From positions 1,173-36,423 of the forward strand of contig NW_003213425.1 of NCBI RefSeq assembly GCF_000006405.1: a DNA stretch of 35,251 nt, read 5' to 3'. The DNA comes from Perkinsus marinus ATCC 50983. Lineage: Eukaryota; Perkinsozoa; Perkinsida; Perkinsidae. Position numbers and translations under genes: made by a program. Shown one piece after another: positions 1 through 9,912 of the stretch. The notes below the pieces were generated by a model. That model was not told the DNA's origin. It was given only the letters and a program-made list of their open reading frames with translations, and ran no database searches. How positions within the stretch are numbered: the stretch's first letter is position 1; each line of letters begins with the position of its first letter.

Positions 1-36
1 ATGCCACCTCTTCAAGATATGCCTCACAAAGATCCC
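1..36. repeat. 36-bp direct repeat, copy 1
   Basis: The first 36 bases recur exactly at 81-116. The copies are 80 bp apart, which fits a local tandem duplication that begins before the window edge. No function is suggested. Confidence 0.9.
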
Positions 37-80
37 CACGATACCCTTTGGTAAAATCAATCTCTTAAAGCGGGGCGGCT

Positions 81-116
81 ATGCCACCTCTTCAAGATAT
101 GCCTCACAAAGATCCC
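81..116. repeat. 36-bp direct repeat, copy 2
   Basis: Exact second copy of bases 1-36. It also opens a 90-codon reading frame, but that frame has no recognisable domain and I do not treat it as a gene. Confidence 0.9.
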
Positions 117-823
117 AAAGATATGCTCGTGTACATCCGTAAAGGAAGAACAGATTGTCTACCATCCCCAGGAGTAACACTCATCATCCCTCTGTCACTA
201 CTACCTCGCAGCTGCCGTCATGATCCCCATAGTTTCGGTACTACCGAATCGGTAGGGTCGAGGGAGATCTGTTGGGATACATGGAGGAGTTTTGAGGAGA
301 TGATAACGGTATCTAGGATGATGCTGGAGTTCGAAAATGGTATTGATAAATGAGTTGAGTCAACCTAACGGCCTGACTTGTCTCGGGATAATCATAATAA
401 TACCAAGCTTACCAGTTTCCATTGGGCATTACTATACATAGCACGTCTACAGCGTCAACAAATTCTACCAAATCTCCACACTGCACATCGACGACGACAC
501 GTTTCAAGTACGACCGTCTACCACAACAAGTGTTTACGATGGTATCCTCTAGATATGAGGCGGAATTATTCGGCCTTCGTTTGCTGATGATCCTGGTAAG
601 CTCTTTTTTGGTCTATTACGTTGGCTTCAACAACACGTGGCAGCTACAACTCTTCGACAAGAAGACGACTCCACCATCATAACTATCTCTGTGGAATCTA
701 CTCAACGATTCCATTGTAACATTTCCGCTGAGGATCAACTTTTTACACTTTTTGGGGGGGTTGTGATCTAAGTTGATGACCCCTGTGATCAAGTTGTGAT
801 CTATCACTTTTCATTTTACTTTC
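117..823. other. No recognisable gene
   Basis: Short overlapping frames occur on both strands, none with a motif, skewed composition or plausible splice structure. I see only unique spacer DNA here. Confidence 0.5.
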
Positions 824-1044
824 ATTGGGGGCCCGTGCGCCCCATAAAAGTGCACTCATATGGAAACTAAAATCCTGTTCAAAGGCTCTGAGGTTGATAT
901 AGAAAAAAGGAATACTAAGCAGCCAAGGGGAACACCTAGATGACCCCCGATCGATCGACGTTCAGTAGGGATGTGAACCTTTGAAATTAAAAAAATATAT
1001 ATTACTACAACACCAATTCAGACTTGTGGAATTCCCACTACTAC
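824..1044. repeat. 221-bp direct repeat, copy 1
   Basis: This block recurs at 2197-2417 with one substitution that I can see (T or C in the middle of a GATCGATCGACG-type stretch). Both copies begin ATTGGGGGCCC and end CCCACTACTAC. It contains a TATA-like CATAAAAG but no reading frame. The near-identity implies recent duplication, gene conversion, or two ends of one short element of about 1.6 kb. The outer flanks show no target-site duplication and the ends are not TG...CA, so calling it an LTR pair is not justified. Confidence 0.85.
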
Positions 1045-1160
1045 TCTACACAACCACGGAAATTGCGGAGCCGCTCATCGTCCCTCACCGGCAACTGAGA
1101 TACTCCTATTTTCTCAGACTCATAATCAGCATCTGAGATCAAAAAAAATAATAGTTTAGT

Positions 1161-1335
1161 CAGTATTAGGATGAATATATGTTCGCTTTCCTCAGGTGGG
1201 TTCAGCAGTTCACTCACTAATCATACAAGTTTGCATACGAATTCGGGTAGCAGTACACAGAAACCGACAAGAGTTCCCTCAGAATTTCCATAATGTCACA
1301 AACACATGTCGCTCATTATGTGCATGATTTCCCCG
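1161..1335. repeat. Dispersed repeat family R, copy 1
   Basis: A diverged repeat recognised by a core reading roughly ATATATGTTCGCTTTCCTCAG, then AGTTCACTCACTA, then ATACGAATTCGGGTAGCAG, and a weaker tail with AATTTCC and a TTTCCCC block. Related sequences lie at 1791, 31161 and 31881. It has no open frame. It could be an old short interspersed element or a promoter/UTR module copied with genes. Confidence 0.55.
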
Positions 1336-1489
1336 ACACTGAGTTTACTCTAGGGCATTCGAGCCGGAAGGGACGGCGGAACCGGCAGATCTTCAAGAGC
1401 GAGGGATATTGCTGATATCGTCCAGAATTGTCTCTTAGTACCTACGTACCTATCTCCGACTTCTACCCTCTACATAGCATGTACAATTT

Positions 1490-1674
1490 ATACTATACTA
1501 CTTATACTACTACATATACGACTACTATCGCTATTTCTTATACTACTACTTATACTACTCATACTACTTATACTACTACTATCGCTACTACTTATACTAC
1601 TACTTATACTATTACTCATACTACTACTTATACAACTACTTATACTACTACTTATACTACTACGTATGCTACTT
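1490..1674. repeat. TAC/TTATAC-type microsatellite
   Basis: About 185 bp of TACTAC-rich repeat interrupted every 12 bases or so by TTATAC, with a few diverged units. It reads through as Thr/Tyr-rich peptide simply because the unit length is a multiple of three. It lies between copies 1 and 2 of repeat R and inside the pair of 221-bp repeats. Confidence 0.9.
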
Positions 1675-1790
1675 GAGCAGCCACACTCCGATTCACCCCG
1701 ACGACGACAGTTCCCCTTCCCTTAGGTCGAACCCTCCACATAAACCACATACGTCGTCACAATCCGCGTCGTGCCGGCCTACATGACATC

Positions 1791-1955
1791 AGTGTTGGAG
1801 TAGGGATATATTTTCGCTCTTCTCAGCTGAGCTCGGGAGTTTCCTCACTACCTATGGAATTTACATACGTATTCGAGTAGAATGTACTATAAGAATTTCT
1901 CAAAATTTCCTCACAATATTTATATTGTTAGCAACAATGTCATTTCCCACGAGCT
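1791..1955. repeat. Dispersed repeat family R, copy 2
   Basis: It shares with copies 1 and 3 the TTCGCT...TCAGCTGAGCTC core, then TTTCCTCACTA, CATACGTATTCGAGTAG and AAGAATTTCTCAAAATTT. It is preceded by GTGTTGGAG, which also precedes copy 4. It lies about 630 bp after copy 1, and the pair at 31.2 and 31.9 kb has similar spacing. Confidence 0.5.
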
Positions 1956-2196
1956 ACACTTTCAGCTATACCTTTTATCATCCCTTACACATAGCAAAAT
2001 AAATGCGGGACAGGTTGCACAAAACTCGAGCCTCGAATAAAAAAGGCTTCCAATTGGGAAGTTTTCAATCCCAATGATGATACCGACGCTTTAATGCCTC
2101 AAAACCCTCGAGATCTTCCATGAGAAATGACCAGTCTAACACAAACAACACTACTATACCGAACAAGAAACCATTTAACAACACGATACATAGTAA

Positions 2197-2417
2197 ATTG
2201 GGGGCCCGTGCGCCCCATAAAAGTGCACTCATATGGAAACTAAAATCCTGTTCAAAGGCTCTGAGGTTGATATAGAAAAAAGGAATACTAAGCAGCCAAG
2301 GGGAACACCTAGATGACCCCCGATCGATCGACGCTCAGTAGGGATGTGAACCTTTGAAATTAAAAAAATATATATTACTACAACACCAATTCAGACTTGT
2401 GGAATTCCCACTACTAC
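2197..2417. repeat. 221-bp direct repeat, copy 2
   Basis: Second copy of the 824-1044 block, same orientation, one base different. The 1.15 kb between the copies is non-coding and holds the microsatellite and two R repeats. Confidence 0.85.
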
Positions 2418-2906
2418 CCTCCTCCACCAGCCGCCATATACAGCAATACTGCCATCATCAGCCCACCAAAGAATATACATTATAGAGAAACCTCAAGTAG
2501 GAGGTAAACCGAAGCTAGTCCGACTTATTAATCGCATTATTCTGCTCCATTTGAATTATTAGACAACAAATATTTCGTTTGCCACGAGCTCTCATTAGGT
2601 CCAGGCTGCCGCCCTGTCGGGCAAAGTGTATATACAAGTGAGAGGCTTGAAACCTAGGATAGATGGGCCTGGCTCAACAAGTTGACGTCCAGATTGACAT
2701 GATACATCGTACACGACATGAATCAGGCGACGGCCTGATGCAATCACTTTGAGTTGGTCGGGCCTTATTCATCCATTGTTGATCGAGTTGATTAGCCCTA
2801 AGCCTGGTTCACGCCTACACAAAAACTACGTTTCGAAGAGTACAAATTAACATGAACCGTTCTACGAGAATCTCATAACGAGATCGTTGGACTTTCATTG
2901 GCACTA
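2418..2906. other. No recognisable gene
   Basis: Unique sequence with no convincing frame or repeat. It is the region 3' of the minus-strand frame that ends at 2907. Confidence 0.5.
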
Positions 2907-3335
2907 TTATGACTGGTTGTGTCTCCCTATACTATCCGAGTTATCTGATCTACAGTAGGCAGGCAGTCTTGCATTAATTCCACCATGCTTTCCACTAAAG
3001 GGATTGTGCTCCTCCAGAGAGATATAATCTTCCGCCACCACGCTCCCATTTATAATAGTACCGAAGTACCCTCTGAGCGAACCTTTGGGCGAGTAGACTT
3101 CTCGCCCATCGGAACGGATCAGGCCTACATCAGTGATACTGCCACCACTCGCAAACAGAAGACCAGTATCGAACACACCACAAAAATACGACTGGCATAC
3201 GGAGGAAATGGCTTCCAAATGCAATCGATTATCTGGGCGCCCGCGAATAGCCGCGATATCATGCGCGTGCTTTTTACTGGAATAACTCGCCTCACGTTTG
3301 AAGTTAATTCGCATATCTTTCTTGTCGTAAAGCAT
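2907..3335 (-). CDS. Unrecognised protein or exon (E), head-to-head with A
   Basis: A 142-codon frame beginning MLYDKKDMRINFKRE and ending near SIGRHNQS. I do not recognise a family. Composition is that of a real, mostly beta-type protein, with glycine- and asparagine-rich loops (ASGGSITDVGL, GTIINGSVVAEDY). The frame stays open upstream of the first ATG for about 17 codons, through a Cys-x6-Cys segment on the opposite strand of A's first codons, so it may be an internal exon or a gene fragment. The segment RPDNRLHLEAISSVCQ resembles NRLHLEPIPFVSQ, readable on the plus strand just upstream of gene D, so the same sequence family lies next to two members of the PCMH-like family. The start is uncertain. 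Confidence 0.4.
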   Translation of the reverse strand: MLYDKKDMRINFKREASYSSKKHAHDIAAIRGRPDNRLHLEAISSVCQSYFCGVFDTGLLFASGGSITDVGLIRSDGREVYSPKGSLRGYFGTIINGSVVAEDYISLEEHNPFSGKHGGINARLPAYCRSDNSDSIGRHNQS

Positions 3336-3367
3336 TCCATCAGCTTCGAATGTAACGCAATTGTTTA

Positions 3368-4276
3368 ATGGGAGGCATTCTGACGTCCAGCCTGCCTATA
3401 AACCACACCACAGAGCCTTTACCAGAACTGTCTGCTGCTTTATCCGAGTTGCAGAAGAAGCTGCACTTCGGGGGACTTGTGTCCCCACCTGGTGGCCTTG
3501 GTTATCGACTGGCCGATGGTGACTGGTGTGAGGAGGTGAAAAGCAAACACACCGTCCCGACTGATATAGCAGCGGTCACGACATCTAAAGATTTACGCGA
3601 ACTATTGGTCGTGATTGATTACTGCAATTCTGAGGCGTTATCTATCGCCCTTATAGGAGATGCTCGAGAGCTTCTAGCATCATCCCCTATCCATGAAGCG
3701 TCTTACAGGACCCTCGTTAGTTATTCTATAGCGGCCTCATCGAAGTTCATCAGGGTGAGGACGGAAAGTGACACTGGCCACCGACGACTCCATATTGGTA
3801 TCTCAACGCCCGCAACAGATGTCCAGCGTTGTCTCCGAAAACTAGGACTGTGTTTGCCGGTGTCACATTGCTCACCATTATCTATGCGGCAGTCGTTCTT
3901 GAAGGAGATCCGTATGGTAAATGTTGCCGACCGAAACTGTGGATACTCTGCGATATATGGTACTAACCTATTTCAAACCTTCCAGCACACAGGGGCAATT
4001 ATACTCGGTCGACCTACGGGAGAAGGTACCTCTCACAGCAAATATGAAATCAGCCACGTCATATATGAAGTGGTGTTGGATCTGAACGAGCTTACCGATT
4101 TCTATACGAGGCAGGAGCTCTCAGATGAGGCTTGCCTACAACCTCAGGCATCCACGGATGGGTCCTTTCGGTTTCTCATCATCCAGGCCGGAATTTTCAA
4201 TGAGGATAAAGTACGTGTTCTTGGTTTACAGCTTTTAAGCACGGCTTTCTCCTCAGGCTATTTGAGATGCTGGTAG
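3368..4276 (+). CDS. PCMH-like half-oxidoreductase family, member A
   Basis: 302 codons from ATG at 3368; begins MGGILTSSL, fitting the myristoylation pattern M-G-x-x-x-S/T. Residues 22-45 (LSELQKKL...GGLVSPPGGLGY) match the lead-in of B, C and D. Then comes a TTSKDLRELLVVIDYC helix and a SIALIGDARELL strand-turn at the place where FAD-binding PCMH domains carry the P-x-S-x-x-D-V helix and the R-G-G-G-H loop. IRVRTES and HIGISTPATDVQRCLRKLG follow the expected order, and it closes with ISHVIYEVVLDL. The flavin-attachment histidine is absent and no substrate domain follows. A GTACGT donor at 4210 and a CTCCTCAG acceptor at 4255 could remove 46 bases and give a slightly shorter tail. The role is unknown; a non-catalytic or membrane-tethered flavin/nucleotide-binding protein is one inference. 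Confidence 0.6.
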   Translation: MGGILTSSLPINHTTEPLPELSAALSELQKKLHFGGLVSPPGGLGYRLADGDWCEEVKSKHTVPTDIAAVTTSKDLRELLVVIDYCNSEALSIALIGDARELLASSPIHEASYRTLVSYSIAASSKFIRVRTESDTGHRRLHIGISTPATDVQRCLRKLGLCLPVSHCSPLSMRQSFLKEIRMVNVADRNCGYSAIYGTNLFQTFQHTGAIILGRPTGEGTSHSKYEISHVIYEVVLDLNELTDFYTRQELSDEACLQPQASTDGSFRFLIIQAGIFNEDKVRVLGLQLLSTAFSSGYLRCW

Positions 4277-5743
4277 TCCGGATTCGGATGAGAGCACTCT
4301 ATCTATTGAAGTGAGTTGATGATCCCCTGCGGATTCTCATGGTTTTTAGCCGTCCAATACTCTAATTCAGATTCACGGGGCATCCACAACATCCTCTGAG
4401 TGATTGAAGCAACCTTTACAGCGTTCGATCTCTCGTTTCAAGAGTCCTTATCGTTATCAGCTGTGCACATTTTATCACATTTAGCCGCTTACTAGTTTAT
4501 CGACTATCCCTTCGAAATGATCGATGATCCCTTTGTGTTGGGTAAATTTGCGGAGTAAAAAACAACGTTAGTGAGAGCACTAATATTGAATACTTTGATG
4601 GACACAACCCCGTACCAGAATCTCGGCATCTTATTGCTGAACTTCAATCCCTTCGTCTGTGGTGTTCTTAGCTACGTAATTGGAAAACAAAGTAAGTTCG
4701 GTTGCAGCATCACTCCAGATTTGAGTGGAGGATTTGTTTTGGAGTTCCTGTGTCTCAGAGTATCGACATAAAACGACTGACGCGATCGACGGATTTGTCT
4801 GCCATAGTCGCGTGAGTGCAATCAATCTGCGCTCGACTTCGAACCACTCGATTGTAACTATGTCAAGCTTGATTGCATATTTATCGAATATGTTTATCAC
4901 AATCTGATGACCAGATGATACATATGCCTCTCAATCACGTTAGAAGAGCGGTGGCGTGGGTTCTTTATTGTCCTTACGGGATCGTTGCAATCGTCCTCTC
5001 CCTCATACTTTTCCGGATTAGACTTCCTGACCGAACACCCAACGATGTGAGGAGAATTTCTCCAATTGAATTGTCAGTGGTATTACCACTCATCAATTGT
5101 CGCTACTAGCGACACACTGGTGCTGCCTTCCCCAGGCCCTGCTACTGGCTAACGTGCTCGCAATTGTCACCCTCATAATGTGTAGATTTGATAACAGAAA
5201 GATATTTTATGCAGCGGATTGTCTGCCATCATTGAATAATAATGACGCCACCGGGGATGCCGGTGACTGTTGGTCTCTTCCGTAAGAGAGAGAAAGTCTG
5301 GTACGCAAGTGGTGCTCATCGCGTTCGGTCCCGAACGCGTCGGAAGAAATACGTGTTGCTCACTAACAACTTCACTGAGTATTCAGGAGTAGAAAGGCTA
5401 CCATTAATGACCTGGTAGTGGCGTGTATTTCAGGTCGTGCCATTGCTCAGTCCAAGAGCATCGTTATCCTATTCACCTGCTTGATTGGCAATCTCGCGCA
5501 CACTTGGAAATCCAGCCTTCGCTGAATGGCGTCCCGGTTCTCCAATCCCACACTCTGGAGTCGGAGGGGCTTTCGCTACAATCCTTTCCCCCTATACCGT
5601 ACTTCACAGAACAGAACTCAACTACACATCATATAATAGCTAATTGGCCCAAACCACAAACCCGGAAATGTGCAGACTAAAGCTGTAGTAGTAGTTGGCT
5701 CTACTGGTGTGTTGACCACCTGATCCTCAAATGCTGATCATCT
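4277..5743. other. Non-coding spacer with one perfect hairpin
   Basis: No frame longer than about 90 codons and none with a domain. A hairpin with 9-bp perfect arms and a 2-base loop (CGCGTTCGG / CCGAACGCG) lies at 5320-5339. Nothing else is recognised. Confidence 0.5.
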
Positions 5744-6178
5744 ACACCTTTTTCCGTGCAAGTTTGACAAGTGAGCAGACAAGAATGACAGTGTTACCAT
5801 CAAGAGTGACAATGAGAATCCAAGTTTGTCACAATTCAATTCTGTTACAATCAAGTTTAACTTTAAGAATTCAAGTATGTCACAATCGAGATATGTTACC
5901 ATCAAGATTGACAATGAAAATCCAAGTTTGTCAAAGTTCAATTATGTTACCACCAAGATTGACAATGAAAATCCAAGTTTGTCAAAGTTCAACTATGTTA
6001 CAATCAAGATTGACAGTGAGAATCCATGTTTGACACTTGTTTCCTCAGTTACAACCAAGTTTGACAGTGAGAATTCATGTTTGACACCGCCAGAATATAT
6101 CACAATCAAGAATGACAATAAACCACACAAGTTTGACAATACGCACACAAGTTTGACAATACGCATCCAAGTTTGACA
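5744..6178 (+). repeat. 51-bp tandem repeat array, single arm of the foldback family
   Basis: About seven diverged 51-bp units built around AAGTTTGACA and TGTTACAATCAAG, preceded by CTACACC...CCGTGCAAGTTTGACAAGTGAGC. The same leader and units form both arms of the foldback element at 15614-16647. Here there is only one arm. Similarity stops after the last CAAGTTTGACA, where 15.6 kb continues into a different sequence. Because 51 is divisible by three, the array reads as a 17-residue repeat (VTIKIDNENPSLSKFNY type) on one strand and as another repeat on the other. I treat the open frames as a by-product of the unit length. Confidence 0.8.
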
Positions 6179-7643
6179 CTTCAAAGAGAGTGCTTCAATG
6201 TGAGTCGTAAACTCATAAGGGGTCCTTATCATTCGCTCATACTGCCACCAACCGGGTGAAGGGAGCCAGAAAATGCACTCTATTGAAATACCCAATGAGA
6301 GAGTTTTCCTTAGCAGTTTAGACGTAGGCCGGGGTAGGGAACGCCTAACACACTATCACACTTCGGCATCCCCCTCCTACCAACTACTGATCTATCGCGA
6401 CACTACTGGACATACATCTATAGGAGAATAGAACATTGAACCATTACGCTAGTTCCCCCAGTATATCACCTAATATATACTCTACACAATGCAGGGAAAT
6501 GCAAACTAATTCTTCCACTATCCCACACTTCACCATAAGCATATTTTTCTCACGTCAAATAATTTATGCTCTAATTCGTCGATTTTCATATCAAAAGGCG
6601 TAGAATAAACTGATGAAACCCCTCGCTACCAAGCTTCCGCACGCTCAGGCAGGTCTTACAGTGTTCAGTTCAAACCCTGGATATTCACATAGCCAACTAC
6701 ATGTCTTGAAGATGGCAATTTGGAAATTCTATTGAAATTTTGGAAGATCTTTTCGGTTTATATACACATTTACCCTAATCCGTATGTTAGCAAGGAAACT
6801 CCCAAGCTCAGGTAGGAAAAGCTAGCATCTACTCTTGCGTTCTCCAAAATCAAACAACAGCAACTCCCACCACCAACTTACCAGATTGCTCGACGACCGA
6901 GGCCCCACATTCGATCACCGAGAGAGGTAGTAGCCTCTGCCGCTCATTGTGCGGCCGAGTTCAGCTGCTAGCCGCTCCTTCGCTCCACTAGAAAATATCA
7001 ATGCTTTCTCCTTCATCACATCTTCACCACGAACACACTCAGATTTGTACAACACGACATGTAGTTCCGTGGTCTTAATCCTCTAATGTTGGCTCCATCT
7101 CGAAACGAAAGGCGCGCATGATATCAGTCAGATTGAACGAGCAGCGTGCACGAAGAGACGAAGTCCGATGGGAGGAGATATGCAGCGTGTCGTACTGCGG
7201 CTTAACAGATGAAGTTCTGAGAGCTGGAAGCGTCATTCAAGACCCTGTGCATTCGAGGTCTTAACGCGCGATATTCCGCGACAATATCATTAAATGCTGA
7301 TACTCACAAAGATTTCAATGATCTCACTTGTTTGAATCTCTATCAATGAGGCATCCCCTATACCCACTTTACAAAGTAGAGCCCAGCATCTTGGCAAGAT
7401 GAATATTCCCCTCGTGATGATCACTAGGGAGGGTGCTGAGACCCATGTGACAATGTCGAAGCACCCTTGGCAACGCATGGAACCGAAAGAGGTGTGCTGT
7501 CGAAATCGGACTGTATCGCGCAGCCTGGTAGAGTAGGGATGCCGTAAACGGTATGTGATGTATCCACACAGTTGTTGTCTCCTTCCTTCCCACCTTAGCT
7601 CACACAATTTGTCTCTACATTTATTCCGCTGTAGTTAGTACTG
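6179..7643. other. No recognisable gene
   Basis: Unique sequence. Minus-strand frames of about 75 to 105 codons around 7290-7607 have no motif and overlap one another. I see no repeat, RNA gene or splice pattern that I can support. Confidence 0.45.
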
Positions 7644-7931
7644 TTATCTACCTCTTTTCGTACTCTTGAGTTCCCAAGTACACAACACGGTAGTAGAGGA
7701 ATTCACAGCAGTGAGAGTTCCATTGCATTGAAGGTAGATATTGCCATCCTTCGAAGAAGGAGTATCCGTTACAATCTGGGCACGCCGGCCCTGTAGATGA
7801 TGATGAATCAGGCAGACAGCCGCTCTCTGATATGACAACGGTAGGATGGTGTGTGAGGAGGCATCATCCAGAGCTGAATTCAATTCAATGTCTGGTGGTT
7901 CTAACCGCACAGGACTACTAAACAGCTCCAC
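7644..7931 (-). CDS. Unrecognised small protein or exon
   Basis: A 95-codon minus-strand frame with plausible but undiagnostic composition; the C-terminal half reads like beta strands (DGNIYLQCNGTLTAVNSS, TVLCTWELKS). There is a faint resemblance in rhythm to the DGREVY...GSLRGYF...NGSVV stretch of E at 2907-3335, and like E it lies upstream of and opposite to a PCMH-like gene (B). That may be chance. No signal peptide or domain can be named, and it could be a gene fragment or a spurious frame. Confidence 0.2.
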   Translation of the reverse strand: MELFSSPVRLEPPDIELNSALDDASSHTILPLSYQRAAVCLIHHHLQGRRAQIVTDTPSSKDGNIYLQCNGTLTAVNSSTTVLCTWELKSTKRGR

Positions 7932-8891
7932 ATAAAATCATATCTCTCTCACTTATAAGCCAGCAAAAGGCTCACAGCCTCAACACTGAATGTCCCCCAA
8001 CAACGTAGTCACCAAGGAAGGGATAATTAGTATCAGCTGAGACTACATCAAAGCTAATAAGTCGCTCACTTCTATCTATTTCACAGTACATCCGCTAGTT
8101 GTAAACATCTTCTGTAGGTGATGGAATAGACCATAGATAGCTTCCACGGTATTCTCAATACCTAGTCGATGTGCAGGACGATAATGCACCTTCCTCAGGG
8201 AGGTGCAGAAGTGCAGAGGTCCACATGGAGCCTCCCTGTGCGCTGTCTTTGCTTGCTCCGTAATTAATGCCCCTCACTTAAAAACTTTACCGGGTTCCTC
8301 CAGGAACTTGCACCCCACTGGCGAAATCACCCTGATTCAGATTATTGAGCAATAGAGTAAACTAACGCAACGCCAGCTAATCTAGTAAATCGAAGCTGTA
8401 AATTAAGTTGTGAGAAGTCTTCGCAGCAATATCCGCAACATGATTCTCGTGTAAGACGTTCGGTTCTTAGTTTTCATTACAAACCGCCAATGAGCCATTC
8501 GACAGTCACCTGAAGACGAGTAGCAGCTCTGATATCAGTTAGATAGGCCATTTGTTGAGCTACACAACAAAGCAGGCCGATGTTAAGAGTCGTCATCCAT
8601 GATGTCCAATCACGCATTTCATACTTCGCTATCGACTGAACCAAGTCGCTCACCATCTGCTGGGAACTACGTTCCTAAGGAGGCACTGTAACATCCACTA
8701 CAACATTTTATTTCTGTACACTGTTACCTGGGAGGGAACCTTTCCGTCAGGTCATAGAGTTCTCGAATCGAAATGACAAGTTTGGTATCTTTCATGGAGC
8801 TACTTACTTTAACACAAAGGAAGTGACTGTAGTCGTCGAGATGTGTTATGGGGAGTGTTCCTCTCTAGTACAGATCATAATTTATGATCAC
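7932..8891. other. Upstream region of B; small palindrome
   Basis: No gene seen. GATCATAATTTATGATC, an 8-bp-arm palindrome with a one-base loop, lies just before the chosen ATG of B. The frame of B is open upstream to about 8823 but has no homologous start there. Confidence 0.45.
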
Positions 8892-9509
8892 ATGGGCCAA
8901 CTGCTGAGCGACACTTCCCTCCGAACTCAACCACCAAGGCAAGAATTGACCGTTGATCAGCAGCAGTGCATTTTGGAGCTACGTACAAAGTTGATTAATG
9001 GTCTCGTATTCGGAACCGATGATCGCGGCTATGAAATGTTTTGTAAAACACCTGGAGTACCACAGGCTGATTGTGATGGTCATCCTCTCTGTTTCATTGC
9101 GCCAGCATCTGTAAAAGAATTGAAGGAAGTTCTGAAGGTTGCGAGATCCCGTGGTGTGCCTCTAGTGATACGGCGAAATAACACAAAGGTGTTGAATGGT
9201 GATGGTGCTATCGTATGTGATTTATCGGACCTATACACAGATTATGAATTTGGTCAATTAAAGGGAGTCACTATCATTCTAAGGGCCGAGATAGGGCTCT
9301 CAGATGAGGAAATCAAGGATATCGCTGGGCATCGTGGCTTACACATTGGAAAAGCTATCATGATAGATGTTATGACAGTCGGAGGGAGGAGCCTGTCAGC
9401 TGATAATACGATGAATAGCGCCGTTTATTGGCAATATATTAATAGTGGTTGTAACCCTGTTCTGGAAGAGGGGATTGTCAGGGAGGTTTACTTCTCCTTA
9501 TATCATTGA
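8892..9509 (+). CDS. PCMH-like half-oxidoreductase family, member B
   Basis: 205 residues from the ATG at 8892, chosen over earlier in-frame codons because MGQLLSDT matches the M-G-x-x-x-S/T starts of A and C. It is the clearest member of the fold. LELRTKLINGLVFGTDDRGYEMF resembles the entry strand of berberine-bridge/GOOX-type FAD enzymes. APASVKELKEVLKVARSRGVPLVIRRNN matches the helix and the R-G-G-G-H loop region, with N-N in place of G-H. DGAIVCDLSDL is the buried strand, HRGLHIGKAIMIDVMTVGGRSLS takes the place of the GVGG-x-x-LGGG loop, and VREVYFSL is the last strand. It ends there, with no substrate-binding or BBE segment. Family catalysis needs both halves, so an enzyme of normal type is unlikely; flavin binding without covalent attachment remains possible. 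Confidence 0.65.
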   Translation: MGQLLSDTSLRTQPPRQELTVDQQQCILELRTKLINGLVFGTDDRGYEMFCKTPGVPQADCDGHPLCFIAPASVKELKEVLKVARSRGVPLVIRRNNTKVLNGDGAIVCDLSDLYTDYEFGQLKGVTIILRAEIGLSDEEIKDIAGHRGLHIGKAIMIDVMTVGGRSLSADNTMNSAVYWQYINSGCNPVLEEGIVREVYFSLYH

Positions 9510-9804
9510 AATCTTTAAAACGGAAAAACTTGTGTTCGAGTGTCCTAACATCACGACTTGAAGAACATGAAAAGAGAAGGGTAATTCGATGTAGTTGAGG
9601 AAAAAACTATCTGTCAGATAGTATCTGATAAGGATTGCGCGTGTACTAGAAGTCGCGTACTGTATGTAGAACCAGGAAGGGACACCAGCTCATGTTCAAT
9701 AGTGGAAGACTAAGGCGCTGTGGCTGCGACCAAAGCTCAGAATGACTAACCGAGAGCATCCTCCTGAGAACTCAACACAATTGATTGGTCTATGGATTGA
9801 GCTA

Positions 9805-9912
9805 GAGATGAGGCTAGAGATGAGGCTAGAGATGAGGCTAGAGATGAGGCTAGAGATGAGGCTAGAGATGAGGCTAGAGATGAGGCTAGAGATGAGGCTA
9901 GAGATGAGGTTA
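9805..9912 (+). repeat. 12-bp minisatellite, 9 copies
   Basis: Nine units of GAGATGAGGCTA, eight identical and the last with one change. It is open in several frames as Leu-Glu-Met-Arg or, on the other strand, Ser-Ser-Leu-Ala repeats, because the unit is a multiple of three. The lack of divergence implies recent expansion. Confidence 0.95.

Noticed and set aside
824-2417. Reading the 221-bp repeats as LTRs of a short element
   Set aside because: No TG...CA ends, no target-site duplication and no primer site after copy 1. Kept only as a direct repeat.
5731-6295. Open frames on both strands across the 51-bp repeats, as a repeat protein gene
   Set aside because: A 51-bp unit without stops is open in that frame whatever its function. 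Both strands are open, the same array is the arm of a foldback element, and no start or splice context is convincing.
8823-8891. Upstream extension of gene B before the MGQLLS start
   Set aside because: It begins at a GTG and has no counterpart in A or C, both of which start with M-G; an 8-bp-arm palindrome lies in it.
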